Notes: generated by a model from the sequence alone, not told the origin. A DNA stretch of 64,000 nucleotides from an uncultured Flavobacteriaceae bacterium (GCA_943788695.1 CALSRG010000001.1:496001-560000); one strand, 5' to 3'; positions 54,204 to 63,943 are shown, counted from the first letter of the stretch. Numbers and translations: made by a program.

Positions 54204-54962
54204 ATGTTTGATCAGAAAACAGTGGAGTCACTGAAATCTTATGTTTACATTCTCGTAGATCCTGACACTAATTTGCCCTTTTATGTGGGTAAAGGCGTTG
54301 GAAATCGCGTGTTTAATCATGTTGAAGATGCGCTGAAATCATCCGAAAATTCGGATAAATTTGATAAAATTCGATCGATTGTTAGCAAAGGTAAACAGGT
54401 GGAGCATTACATCGTTCGACATGGTATGAGCGATAAAATGGCTGTAGAAATCGAGTCTGCTTTTTTAGATACTTTCGAATTTATCCCATCTTTGAATGAC
54501 TTTAAATCAGGCAATGTACAAGGGGGCATCGCTACTAAAGACCGTGGCTTTATGTCAGTCGGCGAAGTTAGAAGGCGTTATAATGCCGAACCTTTATTGA
54601 GTATTCCAACCAACACTGTGATTATCAATATAAATAGAACTTACGTCAGAGGTGCTGGTTCAGAAAGCATTTATCTTGCAACAAAACAAACTTGGCGTAT
54701 GGATGATCCTCGCCATGGTCCCTTAAAGTTTGTATTAAGTGAGTATCAAGGTTTAATTGTTGAAGTGTTTGAAGTGGATCATTGGTATCCATCTCAAAGG
54801 GGGTATAATCCAGGAAGCAAAAAGTTTGGTAAAACCTACACGGGATATGGTTTTGAAGGTAAGGTGGCGCAGGAGTCCATTAGAGAAAAATATATAGATA
54901 AATCCATTGCTCACTATAAAAGTGTAAGGGGCAGGGCACAAAGTATCATATACAAACTTTAA
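54204..54962 (+). CDS. LEM-3-like GIY-YIG nuclease with extra C-terminal domain
   Basis: A 252-residue protein. Residues 12-95 form a GIY-YIG nuclease of the LEM-3/Ankle1 type: YVYILVDP (the GIY strand), FYVGKGVGNRVFNH (the YIG strand and conserved Arg35), and a helix with the metal-binding Glu (AVEIESAFLD, 83/85). After a Gly-rich link, residues 125-200 contain NTVIININRTYVRG, a segment around TWRMDDPR, and LIVEVFEVDHWYP, a beta-barrel-like segment that could be PUA/ASCH-type. Predicted to cut DNA or RNA. No methylase accompanies it, which argues against a plain restriction enzyme. Confidence 0.85.
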   Translation: MFDQKTVESLKSYVYILVDPDTNLPFYVGKGVGNRVFNHVEDALKSSENSDKFDKIRSIVSKGKQVEHYIVRHGMSDKMAVEIESAFLDTFEFIPSLNDFKSGNVQGGIATKDRGFMSVGEVRRRYNAEPLLSIPTNTVIININRTYVRGAGSESIYLATKQTWRMDDPRHGPLKFVLSEYQGLIVEVFEVDHWYPSQRGYNPGSKKFGKTYTGYGFEGKVAQESIREKYIDKSIAHYKSVRGRAQSIIYKL

Positions 54963-54973
54963 AATTTAATCAG

Positions 54974-55300
54974 ATGAGTATAGATTCAATTAAAAGGCAA
55001 ATCGAAGGAATTAAAAGAGATATAGAACGGGAGAAAGCAAAAATTGCGGGTTGCCGAGAAGATATTTCAAAAGTTCGGGTTCGAAAAAGTCGTGAAACAC
55101 AGAATTACGCCAATCGTTTGCGAAGTGCAAGTTCTACGGCGAACAGACACAATATACGCGCTCAGAAAAAAAGGGATTGGGAATCTTTCGCTAGAGATAT
55201 TGAACGTGAAAAAGATAAAATTGAGTACAGCCGAAAGCGTATTTCTGACTATAGAGAAGACATAAAACGTTGCAGAGAACGCATCAAGCGCCTAAGATAA
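54974..55300 (+). CDS. Basic coiled-coil protein
   Basis: A 108-residue protein almost wholly alpha-helical: the heptads of residues 1-40 (SIKRQIEGIKRDIEREKAKI) and 65-108 (DIEREKDKIEYSRKRISDYR) are joined by an Arg/Ser/Asn-rich middle that could bind nucleic acid. The net charge is strongly positive. No known family is recognised. It starts 11 bp after the GIY-YIG gene and ends 5 bp before the DUF2779 gene, so it is firmly part of the operon, perhaps as a scaffold. Confidence 0.7.
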   Translation: MSIDSIKRQIEGIKRDIEREKAKIAGCREDISKVRVRKSRETQNYANRLRSASSTANRHNIRAQKKRDWESFARDIEREKDKIEYSRKRISDYREDIKRCRERIKRLR

Positions 55301-55305
55301 GCGAT

Positions 55306-57270
55306 ATGACAAAAGTCCTCTCCAAGTCACGCTACAAGCTTGGTTTAGAATGTGCAAATAAACTTTTTTTTCATAGCGACAAATCTTTCAAAAACCAACA
55401 AACTGATAATTCTTTTTTAGCATCTTTAGCCGAAGGTGGATTTCAAGTGGAGGCTTTGGCGCGATTAAAATACCCTCAAGGTTTTTTTGTGAAAGCAAAT
55501 CCGGGGGACTATCAGGCTGCGGCTCGTGAATCCAAATTACTTTTTGACAGGCATAAGGTTGTCGTTTATGAGGCTGCGTTTTTGACCAATGACCTCTATG
55601 CGATGACTGATATTGTCGTCAAAAATGGCAATGACATCAAACTTATCGAAGTGAAAGCCAAGTCATATGATCCAAATGACCCTCATTGCTTTATTGGTAA
55701 AAGAGGCGGGCTGGTAAGTTCGTGGAAGCCCTATCTTTTCGACTTGGCGTTCCAAAAAGAAGTGGCTCAACGCGCTTTTCCTCATTTCAATATTACCGCT
55801 TGCCTATTGATGGCAGACAAGTCTAAAACAGCTATTACGGAAGGATTGAATCAAAAAATTCGATTGCCAACAAAGGGAGATGTTAGGCAGGATGTTCAAG
55901 TATTGCTTACCGAGGAAGAAGCTGCAAATGAAGATGTGGTTATTGAAGTCAATCTAGATGATATTATAGAAGATATTCGGAATGGCAAATACGAATTTGA
56001 CGAAGGTCATTCCTTTAAATCATCCTTATTATATTTAAGTGACGTCTACCAAAAAGGCGAATATCCAAACCATCCTGCGGAGTATAGCGCGTGTAAGAAA
56101 TGCCAGTTCAAGGCAAATGTTGAGGATAAATTAGTAGGATTTTCTTCAGGATTTGAGCACTGTATGCGTTCTCAACTGGAATGGACCGATCAAGACTTTG
56201 ATATGGACTCGGTATTTGACATCTGGAATTTCAGAACTGGTTCGAAACTCATGGCGGAAAAGCGCATGCGGCTTTCTGAATTGACCATAGAAGATTTTAA
56301 AATTAAAGAAGAGCCCGATCGTTTAAGTGCCTCAGAGCGGCGTTGGGTTCAGGTTGAAAAGGGGTTGGATAATGATCTATCGCCTTATGTGGAAAAGGAA
56401 GGCTTAAAAGCCGAAATGTCGAAATGGATTTTCCCCTATCATTTTATCGATTTTGAAACCAGTGCCGTGGCTTTACCCTTCAACAAAGGCCGTCGACCAT
56501 ATGAGCAAGTGGCTTTTCAGTTTTCGCATCATATTTGTCATGCTGATGGTCGCATCCTACACAAGTCCGAATACATTTGTGCCGAGCCTGGTGTCTTTCC
56601 GAACTTTCATTTTGTGAGAGCCCTCAAAAAATCGCTCGATCAAGACCAAGGTTCTGTATTTAGATTTGCCTCTCACGAGAACAGTATACTCAATGCCATT
56701 GCGGTACAATTGGTCGGGAGCGATGAACCTGACAAACAAGATCTCATTGATTTTATCAGATCCATTTGTACACCTACCTCAAATAGTGAAGAAATATGGA
56801 CGCCCACGAGACCCATGGTGGATCTCAGAGATGTGGTTGTCGATTTTTATTATCACCCTTTGACCAAAGGGTCAAATTCTATTAAAGCCGTATTGCCGGC
56901 AGTTTTAAATGCAAGTCCTTTTCTCAAAAATAAATATAGCGCTCCAGTAGGGGATATTAACCTCTCCTCACTAAATTTTGATGACCATCAGATATGGTTT
57001 CACTTAAAAAATGGTATGGCAGTAAATCCGTATAAATTGCTTCCCGCACTTTTCGATGGTTGGGACGATGAGACCCTTGAGACCACCATTTCGGGTATGG
57101 TTGGGATTGCAGACGGCGGCGCTGCACTAACAGCATATTCTAAATTACAATTTGTCGACATGCCTGATCATGAGCGTGAGACCATAATAAATGGATTACT
57201 CAAATATTGTGAATTGGACACCCTTGCCATGGTAATGATTTATGAACATCTAAAAGAAATAACGCAATAA
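55306..57270 (+). CDS. DUF2779 protein: Fe-S RecB/Cas4-like nuclease fused to DnaQ-like exonuclease
   Basis: A 654-residue protein from the ATG at 55306, after dropping 12 residues that overlap the previous gene. The first domain (1-290) is PD-(D/E)xK: Asp102, Glu115 and Lys117 (TDIVVKNGND, LIEVKAKS), with four Cys (16, 263, 266, 286) placed as in Cas4/AddB Fe-S nucleases (GLECANKLFF, ACKKCQF, EHCM). The second (about 370-645) is DEDD exonuclease-like: Asp382 and Glu384 in HFIDFETSAV and Asp638 in YCELDTLAM. This is the largest enzyme of the operon and suggests processing of nucleic-acid ends; the substrate is unknown. Confidence 0.88.
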   Translation: MTKVLSKSRYKLGLECANKLFFHSDKSFKNQQTDNSFLASLAEGGFQVEALARLKYPQGFFVKANPGDYQAAARESKLLFDRHKVVVYEAAFLTNDLYAMTDIVVKNGNDIKLIEVKAKSYDPNDPHCFIGKRGGLVSSWKPYLFDLAFQKEVAQRAFPHFNITACLLMADKSKTAITEGLNQKIRLPTKGDVRQDVQVLLTEEEAANEDVVIEVNLDDIIEDIRNGKYEFDEGHSFKSSLLYLSDVYQKGEYPNHPAEYSACKKCQFKANVEDKLVGFSSGFEHCMRSQLEWTDQDFDMDSVFDIWNFRTGSKLMAEKRMRLSELTIEDFKIKEEPDRLSASERRWVQVEKGLDNDLSPYVEKEGLKAEMSKWIFPYHFIDFETSAVALPFNKGRRPYEQVAFQFSHHICHADGRILHKSEYICAEPGVFPNFHFVRALKKSLDQDQGSVFRFASHENSILNAIAVQLVGSDEPDKQDLIDFIRSICTPTSNSEEIWTPTRPMVDLRDVVVDFYYHPLTKGSNSIKAVLPAVLNASPFLKNKYSAPVGDINLSSLNFDDHQIWFHLKNGMAVNPYKLLPALFDGWDDETLETTISGMVGIADGGAALTAYSKLQFVDMPDHERETIINGLLKYCELDTLAMVMIYEHLKEITQ

Positions 57271-57279
57271 ATAGAAATT

Positions 57280-58047
57280 ATGAAAAATAGCATTGAATTG
57301 AAGATTTTGATCTTATTAATTGCAATGACCTTGAGTGGTACCATTAACGGTCAAACGATTATCAATACAGAAAATATGATGTCCAAAATAGACGGTGATT
57401 GGTCGTTTTCGGCCAGTTTGGAGGGTGATTTCAATTTTGGCAATATTGAATTGATTCAATTTGGTACTGCGACACAATTGGCCAAGAGAATCGACCGTCA
57501 TCTTATAAGAGGGCTATTCAATTACGAATATATCTCTGAGGGGGATAACACATTATCTTCCGATTTTACAGGACAAATTAGATACAATTATCAATTAAAC
57601 AAGAATTCGATGTTTGCTTTTATTCAAGCTCAAAACATCAAATCATTGCGAATGAACCACCGTTATCTTGGCGGAGGAGGCTACCGTCAAAACCTTATTA
57701 CTAAAGACAAGAATTACTGGGATCTTTCGGCAGGAGCGTTCTTCGAGGATGAGTTTTATGACAGAGATCAACCCACCGAACTTCAGGTGTATAACTGGCG
57801 ATACAGTCTTAGTAGTTTTTCAAAAATTCACTTTTCAGAACATGTCTTTTTAAACACTTCAATTTACTATCAAATCAACACCAAGCGCGGTGCGGATTAT
57901 AGATTGTTTTTTGAACCAAGATTGTATTATCAGCTCAATAAAATAGACTTGTATATCGATATGACCTATCGCCACCATTCAACCCCGTATATTGACATTT
58001 TACCAACTGACACTCAAGTCGTTTTTGGTATTGAGTTTAGCCTTTAG
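57280..58047 (+). CDS. DUF481-like outer-membrane beta-barrel protein
   Basis: A 255-residue exported protein (signal peptide 1-24, MKNSIELKILILLIAMTLSG). The body has repeated 10-residue strands with aromatic girdles (NFNYEYISEG-like, RYNYQLNKNSMFAFIQ, LFFEPRLYYQLN) and ends VVFGIEFSL, with a C-terminal Leu after Phe-Ser. It resembles DUF481 (YdiY-like) barrels. It starts 9 bp after the DUF2779 gene, so it is read from the same transcript, but nothing in its sequence ties it to nuclease function. Confidence 0.75.
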   Translation: MKNSIELKILILLIAMTLSGTINGQTIINTENMMSKIDGDWSFSASLEGDFNFGNIELIQFGTATQLAKRIDRHLIRGLFNYEYISEGDNTLSSDFTGQIRYNYQLNKNSMFAFIQAQNIKSLRMNHRYLGGGGYRQNLITKDKNYWDLSAGAFFEDEFYDRDQPTELQVYNWRYSLSSFSKIHFSEHVFLNTSIYYQINTKRGADYRLFFEPRLYYQLNKIDLYIDMTYRHHSTPYIDILPTDTQVVFGIEFSL

Positions 58048-58089
58048 CAAAAGCGTTATTTTTTCTTAGAGCGAGTTGTTTAGTTTACT

Positions 58090-58097
58090 TACTTTTG
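58090..58097 (+). promoter_or_regulatory. -7 promoter box (TACTTTTG) for dsbD
   Basis: An exact TAnnTTTG match 29 bp upstream of the DsbD start; it makes DsbD an independent transcript from the operon before it. Confidence 0.6.
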
Positions 58098-58125
58098 TTA
58101 TACGTTTAGTCAAAATAAATCTCAC

Positions 58126-60153
58126 ATGCGCCTAAAATCTATTTTCCTTTCAGCCATGGCACTGCTTCTGAGCAGTACTTTTAATGCTCAAATTCTCAAG
58201 CCGGTCAAATGGCAAGTTAAAGCTGAAAAGGTTGATGACCTTACCTACGACATCGTATTTAACGCAACCATCACTCAAAACTGGGCATTATATTCCATTG
58301 ATAGCCCAGATGGAGGTCCCTTACCAACCGAATTTTTATTTGATGACAATGCGTCCTTAGAATTGATTGGTGGTCCTCAGGAGGACGTTGACCGTTTATT
58401 GCTAAAGCCTGAACCCTTATTTGATAACATCATGGTGGGCAAATTCCATGATTACGCCAAGTTTGTGCAGCGCATAAAGGTCACGGCACTGCCAATGTCC
58501 ATTTCAGGAATGGTGGCATTCATGACTTGTGATGATGCCCTATGCATTCCTGATGACTGGCCTTTCGAAATCAATTTAACTGAACAAGGTTCAGAATTAA
58601 TGGTAAATACAGACGATGTAACTGCCAATGATACGGAAGTAAATCAACTGTTATACGGCATGCAGCCAAGTGATATAGAACTTTTAAACAGTGGTTGTGA
58701 GCAGCTTTATGGCGGTGGTGATGCCATGGATCAAGAAAGCAAGTCCTCCATGTGGCGTATTTTTATCTTGGGCTTTTTAGGTGGTTTATTATCATTATTG
58801 ACACCTTGTGTTTTCCCAATGATTCCATTAACGGTCAGTTATTTCACCAAAAAAAGTGATCAAAAAAGATCGGGATTAGGCAAAGCAGCGCTTTATGGAC
58901 TTTTTATTGTCTTAGTTTATTTGATTTTTAGTGTGCCATTCCATTTGTTAGATTCTGTTAATCCAGATATTTTGAATGATATATCGACCAACGTGGTCCT
59001 TAACGTCATCTTTTTTGTCATTTTTATTGTTTTTGCCTTTTCGTTTTTCGGTTATTTCGAATTGACTTTGCCTAACAGTTGGATGTCAAAAACCACACGA
59101 GGTGAGAGCATAGGTGGGGTTTTAGGTATCTTCTTTATGGCTTTGACTTTGGCTTTGGTATCCTTTTCGTGTACTGGTCCCATTTTAGGATCACTTCTCG
59201 CAGGATCACTATCTTCAGATGGTGGTGCTTGGCAACTGACAGTTGGAATGGGTGGTTTTGGACTGGCGTTAGGTTTACCATTTGCAGTTTTCGCTTTGTT
59301 CCCAAATATGCTCAAAGCGCTGCCTAAGTCGGGTGGATGGCTCAATACAACCAAAGTCATTCTAGGGTTTTTAGAATTGGCCTTGGCTTTAAAATTTTTA
59401 TCGAATGCCGATTTAGTGCAGCATTGGGGTGTTCTCAAAATAGAACCATTCCTCATTCTTTGGGTGCTGATTTTTATAGGATTGGCTTTATATTTATTAG
59501 GTGTGATTAAGTTCCCTCATGATGGCGCACGAAAAAAGCTTGGATTTGACAGAATTGCTGCGAGCGCTCTCGTATTCGCTTTTGTCGTCTATCTGATTTC
59601 TGGATTAAGGGTAAACCCTGAAACACAAGCCTATGAACCATTAAAATTACTCAGTGGTTTGACGCCACCGTCTGGATACAGTATGTTTCATCCAAACGAT
59701 TGTCCAAATAACCTCGATTGCTTTAAAGATCTAAAACAGGGGCTAGCCTATGCTCAAAGTGTTGATAAACCAGTACTCCTTGACTTTACAGGCTATGCTT
59801 GTGTGAATTGCCGCAAAATGGAAGAGCATGTTTGGCCAAATTCTACCATCGATCACTTTTTAAGGGATGATTATGTTTTGATTTCGTTATACGTTGACGA
59901 TAAAATGTCTTTACCTGAAGATCAGCAAATTTTAGCGAATCGCGTGGGCGGTGGAACACGAATGCTAATGAACTATGGACACAAATGGGCCAATTTCCAA
60001 ACCCATTTTTTTCATACCAATTCTCAACCTTATTATGTTTTATTGAGCCCCGACGGCTCTAAAATATTGACGCAGCCTGTTGGTTATACACCCGATGCTT
60101 CTCAATTTGCGAATTATTTGAGATGTGGACTTAAGACTTGGAGGTCTCAATAA
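58126..60153 (+). CDS. dsbD: Protein-disulfide reductase DsbD
   Basis: A 675-residue membrane protein that passes electrons from cytosolic thioredoxin to the periplasm. It has a signal peptide (about 1-21), an N-terminal alpha-like domain with two Cys ([14 protein letters not shown]), a membrane part with eight or so spans and the redox Cys in [16 protein letters not shown] and [13 protein letters not shown], and a C-terminal thioredoxin domain with CVNC ([12 protein letters not shown]). All three Cys pairs are present, so it looks functional. It probably supplies electrons for cytochrome c maturation or surface disulfides. Confidence 0.93.
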   Translation: MRLKSIFLSAMALLLSSTFNAQILKPVKWQVKAEKVDDLTYDIVFNATITQNWALYSIDSPDGGPLPTEFLFDDNASLELIGGPQEDVDRLLLKPEPLFDNIMVGKFHDYAKFVQRIKVTALPMSISGMVAFMTCDDALCIPDDWPFEINLTEQGSELMVNTDDVTANDTEVNQLLYGMQPSDIELLNSGCEQLYGGGDAMDQESKSSMWRIFILGFLGGLLSLLTPCVFPMIPLTVSYFTKKSDQKRSGLGKAALYGLFIVLVYLIFSVPFHLLDSVNPDILNDISTNVVLNVIFFVIFIVFAFSFFGYFELTLPNSWMSKTTRGESIGGVLGIFFMALTLALVSFSCTGPILGSLLAGSLSSDGGAWQLTVGMGGFGLALGLPFAVFALFPNMLKALPKSGGWLNTTKVILGFLELALALKFLSNADLVQHWGVLKIEPFLILWVLIFIGLALYLLGVIKFPHDGARKKLGFDRIAASALVFAFVVYLISGLRVNPETQAYEPLKLLSGLTPPSGYSMFHPNDCPNNLDCFKDLKQGLAYAQSVDKPVLLDFTGYACVNCRKMEEHVWPNSTIDHFLRDDYVLISLYVDDKMSLPEDQQILANRVGGGTRMLMNYGHKWANFQTHFFHTNSQPYYVLLSPDGSKILTQPVGYTPDASQFANYLRCGLKTWRSQ

Positions 60154-60219
60154 TTAGAGATTCCCAAAAAGCCCTTATATTTACATCAGCAAGTTGTTGT
60201 TTAATACGGTTTAACGAAT

Positions 60220-60807
60220 ATGTTTGATCAATTTCTATCTTTCTTTCAATTGGGGCTGTTTCACATCCTTGATCTGACCTCATGGGATCATATACTGTTT
60301 TTGGTCGTTCTTTCAGTGCCTTTCACCTTCGATCATTGGAAACGCTTGTTTGTTTGGCTAGCCGTTTTCACCTTGGCGCATTTCGTTGCATTACTGCTTG
60401 TTTATCTGTCTATTATTAAGGTAAGCACATTGTCTTTGTCATTCTTAATTCCGATGATCATTTTGATCATAGCCTTTTATAATGTTTTAAAAATTCGTCG
60501 GAATTACAACACTGGATATGTTGGCTTTCTTTTTGTTTTATCCCTGATTTTAGGAGCTATACATGGTTTTGCTTCAATAGATACTTTTGCAAACCAATTG
60601 AACACAGAAAGCGCTGTTTATGTCAATATGGTTTCTTTCAATGTCGGCCTATTAATGGGTCAAGTGCTGGTCTCTATACTTGTTTTGATTCTCGGATTTT
60701 TAGGACAAACCCTGTTGAGGTTTTCCAGACGAGACTGGGTGCTTTTCACTAGTGCGCTTGTCATGGGATTAGTTATTCCTATGTTGATCAAACACTATCC
60801 ATGGTAG
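60220..60807 (+). CDS. HupE/UreJ family membrane protein
   Basis: A 195-residue protein with six or seven hydrophobic spans and the family signature HILDLTSWDHILFLVVL near residue 15, VFTLAHFVALLLVYL around 50, and GAIHGFASID at about 112. HupE/UreJ proteins move nickel or cobalt in some species; in flavobacteria they are usually uncharacterised. The His-rich first helix fits metal transport. The next gene overlaps its end by 7 bp and is an unrelated deaminase. Confidence 0.85.
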   Translation: MFDQFLSFFQLGLFHILDLTSWDHILFLVVLSVPFTFDHWKRLFVWLAVFTLAHFVALLLVYLSIIKVSTLSLSFLIPMIILIIAFYNVLKIRRNYNTGYVGFLFVLSLILGAIHGFASIDTFANQLNTESAVYVNMVSFNVGLLMGQVLVSILVLILGFLGQTLLRFSRRDWVLFTSALVMGLVIPMLIKHYPW

Positions 60808-61229
60808 ATAAAAAACAAGAAAAATACGATAAGGCATATTTAAGGATGGCACAAGAATGGGGTCGGTTGTCTTATTGTAAGCGCAAACAAGTTGGAGCCA
60901 TTGTGGTTAAAGACCGCATGATTATTTCCGACGGTTACAATGGTACACCTTCGGGTTTCGAAAATTTTTGTGAAGATGAAGAGGGCTACACCAAGTGGTA
61001 TGTCCTTCATGCCGAAGCCAACGCCATTTCAAAAGTAGCGGCTTCCACCCAATCCTGTCATGGCGCAACGCTCTACATCACCTTGTCGCCTTGTAAGCAA
61101 TGCAGCAAACTAATTCACCAAAGTGGTATTGTCAGGGTGGTGTTTCAAGAGGCCTATCACGACACTTCAGGCGTGGACTTTCTACTTAAAGCTGGAATTC
61201 AGGTAAATCATCTTTCTGATTTGAAATAA
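60801..61229 (+). CDS. Deoxycytidylate deaminase family protein
   Basis: A 142-residue zinc deaminase that converts dCMP to dUMP (or acts on a related nucleotide). The zinc site is His70 (LHAEANAIS), with catalytic Glu72, Cys98 and Cys101 (SPCKQC). RKQVGAIVVKDRMIISDGYNG, near the start, is the usual dCMP deaminase lead-in. It overlaps the HupE/UreJ gene by 7 bp; with NrdB nearby it fits deoxynucleotide supply. Confidence 0.9.
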   Translation: MVDKKQEKYDKAYLRMAQEWGRLSYCKRKQVGAIVVKDRMIISDGYNGTPSGFENFCEDEEGYTKWYVLHAEANAISKVAASTQSCHGATLYITLSPCKQCSKLIHQSGIVRVVFQEAYHDTSGVDFLLKAGIQVNHLSDLK

Positions 61230-61231
61230 AG

Positions 61232-61426
61232 CTATTCAGCTAATTTTTTTACCCGTATCGAAAGACGCAAAATCCCCATCAGTAGAATGCAACAGGCACT
61301 CGCTAAAATTGAAATGACCGCCACCATGGAGTCACCGTTAAAGGGGTTTGACCAATCCACCTTAAATAGGTTGAAAATAATAAGTCCAACGGCTAGAATA
61401 CTTAAAATATATGTAAGTTTTATCAT
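61232..61426 (-). CDS. Small two-span membrane protein
   Basis: A 64-residue protein with two hydrophobic segments (about 3-19 and 38-56) joined by a short polar turn with Asp-Trp-Ser-Asn-Pro. Its ATG overlaps the stop of the MarC gene in an ATGA arrangement, so it is translated with it. No named family; homologs occur after MarC genes in flavobacteria as I recall. It could be a MarC partner. Confidence 0.65.
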   Translation of the reverse strand: MIKLTYILSILAVGLIIFNLFKVDWSNPFNGDSMVAVISILASACCILLMGILRLSIRVKKLAE

Positions 61427-62007
61427 CCTTGTAGTAACATGCTTATATTTCCAGTGAATAATTTTACTGCGATAGCCAATAGAACTACCCCAAACACTTT
61501 CCTGATAATATTGATACCATTGTCGCCAATGGCCCGTTCAATAGTTTTTGAAGTTTTAAGTACAACATATATCACTAACACATTGATAATGATTGCAATA
61601 ATGATGTTTTGAGTCTCAAATTCGGCGCGCAATGAAATGAGGGTGGTCATGCTGCCTGGTCCTGCAATCAAGGGAAAAGCAAGTGGAAAAACAGCAGCTG
61701 TTTTGATGTTTGAACTGCCATCTTTATATAAGGTAATACCTAAAATCATTTCTAAAGCAATAAAAAAAAGGATAAAAGCCCCAGCTACTGCAAATGAATG
61801 GACGTCAATCCCAATCAATTTGAGTATGCTATCGCCCAAGAATAAAAATGATATCATGATGACTCCGGCAATCAAAGTGGCTTTTTCACTATGAATATGA
61901 CCTACTTTCTGACGCAGATTTATGATGATTGGAATATTCCCTACAATATCGATCACAGCAAACAGGATCATGAAGGCAGTAAAGATTTCTTTAAAATTTA
62001 AAACCAT
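61423..62007 (-). CDS. MarC family (UPF0056) membrane protein
   Basis: The start is set at the ATG at 62007 (MVLNFKEIF), 194 residues, because the -7 promoter box TATCTTTG lies at 62034-62027; the frame open to 62073 would need translation starting upstream of the promoter. Six membrane spans with FAVIDIVGNIPIIINL, ALEMILGITLYK and FPLAFPLIAGPGSMTT, the MarC signature. MarC proteins are membrane proteins of unsettled function (no proven multidrug export). Confidence 0.9.
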   Translation of the reverse strand: MVLNFKEIFTAFMILFAVIDIVGNIPIIINLRQKVGHIHSEKATLIAGVIMISFLFLGDSILKLIGIDVHSFAVAGAFILFFIALEMILGITLYKDGSSNIKTAAVFPLAFPLIAGPGSMTTLISLRAEFETQNIIIAIIINVLVIYVVLKTSKTIERAIGDNGINIIRKVFGVVLLAIAVKLFTGNISMLLQG

Positions 62008-62026
62008 GACTTTTTTAATGAGGCTG

Positions 62027-62034
62027 CAAAGATA
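62027..62034 (-). promoter_or_regulatory. -7 promoter box (TATCTTTG) for marC
   Basis: An exact -7 box on the minus strand, 19 bp before the ATG at 62007; it decides the start. Confidence 0.7.
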
Positions 62035-62111
62035 TATTGCTCCGGTCAAATGCCAATGCCTTATTTTGCTCAAATTGACATAAAGCGCGTCTTAAAGTCG
62101 GAAACGAAACT

Positions 62112-62119
62112 TATCTTTG
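62112..62119 (+). promoter_or_regulatory. -7 promoter box (TATCTTTG) for DUF3109 gene
   Basis: The same box as for marC, divergently placed, 4 bp before the ATG at 62124. The leader would be near zero, so translation may be almost leaderless. Confidence 0.6.
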
Positions 62120-62123
62120 GTCC

Positions 62124-62690
62124 ATGATAAGAATAGGCTCGGCTTTAATTTCTGAAGATTTGCTCGAAAAGCAATTTGCATGCGACCTCAACGCATGTCA
62201 TGGCGCGTGCTGCGTGGCTGGCGAAGCTGGTGCGCCGCTTTCTTCCGAAGAAACCACCATTCTCGATGAACTTTACCCCAAAATAGCACCTTATTTAAGA
62301 GTCGAAGGACGTGCTGCGATTATTGAACAGGGAACCAGTATTGTGTCCAGCTCTGGCGATCTGGAAACGCCCTTAGTCAATGGCGCAGAGTGTGCCTACG
62401 TTGTTTTTGATGATCACAACAGGGCTTTGTGCGGTATTGAAAGCGCCAAACGCGATGGCGCGATCGATTGGTTAAAACCACTATCCTGCCACTTATACCC
62501 CGTTAGGGCATTGGAGTTGGATGAGCTCACCGCACTCAACTACCACCATTGGCCCATTTGCAGCACAGCTTGTGATTTGGGAAAAACGCAAAAAACACCA
62601 GTTTATCAGTTCGTAAAGGAGGCTTTAATTCGAAAATTTGGACCATCTTGGTTCGAGACGCTTGAGCAGCACGACAAATTGAAAAATTAG
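62124..62690 (+). CDS. DUF3109 family cysteine-rich protein
   Basis: A 188-residue protein with the conserved cluster CDLNACHGACC (Cys20, 25, 29, 30) and later Cys in GAECAY, ALCGIE, LSCHLYPVR and ICSTACD, as in YkgJ-type/DUF3109 proteins that likely hold an Fe-S or zinc site. It has no signal peptide, so it is cytosolic. Function is not established. The divergent MarC promoter lies just upstream. Confidence 0.85.
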   Translation: MIRIGSALISEDLLEKQFACDLNACHGACCVAGEAGAPLSSEETTILDELYPKIAPYLRVEGRAAIIEQGTSIVSSSGDLETPLVNGAECAYVVFDDHNRALCGIESAKRDGAIDWLKPLSCHLYPVRALELDELTALNYHHWPICSTACDLGKTQKTPVYQFVKEALIRKFGPSWFETLEQHDKLKN

Positions 62691-62945
62691 TTTGTGATTT
62701 TGTCACATTGAAAAAAATTTGCATTCCCATTTTTATCCGAAATGACTTAAAAAGGGCCGTATTATTGACATTCAAATTATTGATAATTAGTCTTTTATCA
62801 TTTAAAACGGTCAAATTATTTTGTAAGATTATACCTACACCTTGTTAAAAACTTCAAAGCAATGTTTATAAGTAAGCCTTTCTATTCTGATCTCAATTTT
62901 CAATCTTTGTTAAGTAAAAATTAGTAAAAAAAATAGCAGAATATC
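62691..62945. other. Intergenic region upstream of nrdB
   Basis: A 255-bp AT-rich region without a gene. An imperfect -7 box (AATCTTTG) lies about 40 bp before the start. I see no convincing NrdR box or riboswitch. Confidence 0.4.
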
Positions 62946-63926
62946 ATGTCAACACAAGTCGAGCCCATTTTAAAGGAAAATAGTAACCGTTTTGTCATTT
63001 TCCCTATTCAGCATCACGATATTTGGGATTGGTATAAAAAGTCGGAAGCCAGTTTTTGGACGGCTGAAGAAATCGATTTGCATCAAGATTTGACAGACTG
63101 GAGCACCAAACTCAATGATGATGAGCGTTATTTTATCAAACATATTCTAGCTTTCTTCGCTGCGAGTGATGGTATTGTCAATGAAAATTTGGCAGAGAAT
63201 TTTGTTAATGAAGTGCAATACTCTGAGGCTAAATTTTTCTATGGCTTCCAAATCATGATGGAGAACATCCACAGCGAAACTTATTCGCTTCTCATAGATA
63301 CTTATGTTAAAGATGAGGCTGAAAAAAACCAATTATTTCAAGCCATAGACGTTTTTCCTGCGATTCAAAAGAAAGCCCAATGGGCTTTGAAATGGATCGA
63401 ATCACCCAGCTTTGCTGAACGTCTCATTGCATTTGCGGCAGTAGAAGGCATCTTTTTTTCAGGAGCCTTTTGTTCAATCTTCTGGCTTAAAAAGCGAGGC
63501 CTTATGCCTGGACTTACTTTCTCAAATGAGTTGATTTCTAGAGACGAAGGCGTCCATTGTGATTTTGCAGTGCACTTGCACAACAAGCACTTGGTTAATA
63601 AAGTGCCAAAAGAGAGAATTACCGAAATTATCGTGGACGCGTTAAACATCGAACGCGAATTTATTACAGAGTCTTTGCCAGCCAGTTTGATTGGTATGAA
63701 TGCTGGCCTTATGACCCAATATTTAGAGTTTGTCACCGACCGTTTGCTGCGCGAACTGGAGTGCGAACCTATCTATCACGTGAGCAATCCATTTGATTTC
63801 ATGGATATGATATCCCTTCAAGGTAAAACCAATTTCTTTGAAAAACGTGTGTCTGAATATCAAAAAGCAGGCGTCCACGTCAAAGAGGAAGAAGGGAATA
63901 AGTTTACTATGGATGCCGATTTTTAA
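62946..63926 (+). CDS. nrdB: Ribonucleoside-diphosphate reductase small subunit
   Basis: A 326-residue class I R2 subunit that holds the tyrosyl radical used to reduce ribonucleotides. Ligands are visible as Asp44, Glu106, His109, Glu167, Glu201 and His204, and the radical Tyr is probably Tyr113 ([12 protein letters not shown]). Motifs [30 protein letters not shown] and RDEGVHCDF are canonical. It usually pairs with nrdA, which would lie just beyond the window. Confidence 0.95.
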   Translation: MSTQVEPILKENSNRFVIFPIQHHDIWDWYKKSEASFWTAEEIDLHQDLTDWSTKLNDDERYFIKHILAFFAASDGIVNENLAENFVNEVQYSEAKFFYGFQIMMENIHSETYSLLIDTYVKDEAEKNQLFQAIDVFPAIQKKAQWALKWIESPSFAERLIAFAAVEGIFFSGAFCSIFWLKKRGLMPGLTFSNELISRDEGVHCDFAVHLHNKHLVNKVPKERITEIIVDALNIEREFITESLPASLIGMNAGLMTQYLEFVTDRLLRELECEPIYHVSNPFDFMDMISLQGKTNFFEKRVSEYQKAGVHVKEEEGNKFTMDADF

Positions 63927-63943
63927 TATCGGACAACAAAACC

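Noticed and set aside
54204..57270. Ordinary restriction-modification system
   Set aside because: Two nucleases are present but no methyltransferase or specificity subunit is encoded in the operon or next to it.
62008..62073. Longer MarC start
   Set aside because: The exact -7 promoter box at 62027-62034 lies within this extension, so it would not be transcribed as leader-coding sequence.
62691..62945. NrdR box or riboswitch before nrdB
   Set aside because: No paired NrdR-like 16-mers or known riboswitch core were found by eye.
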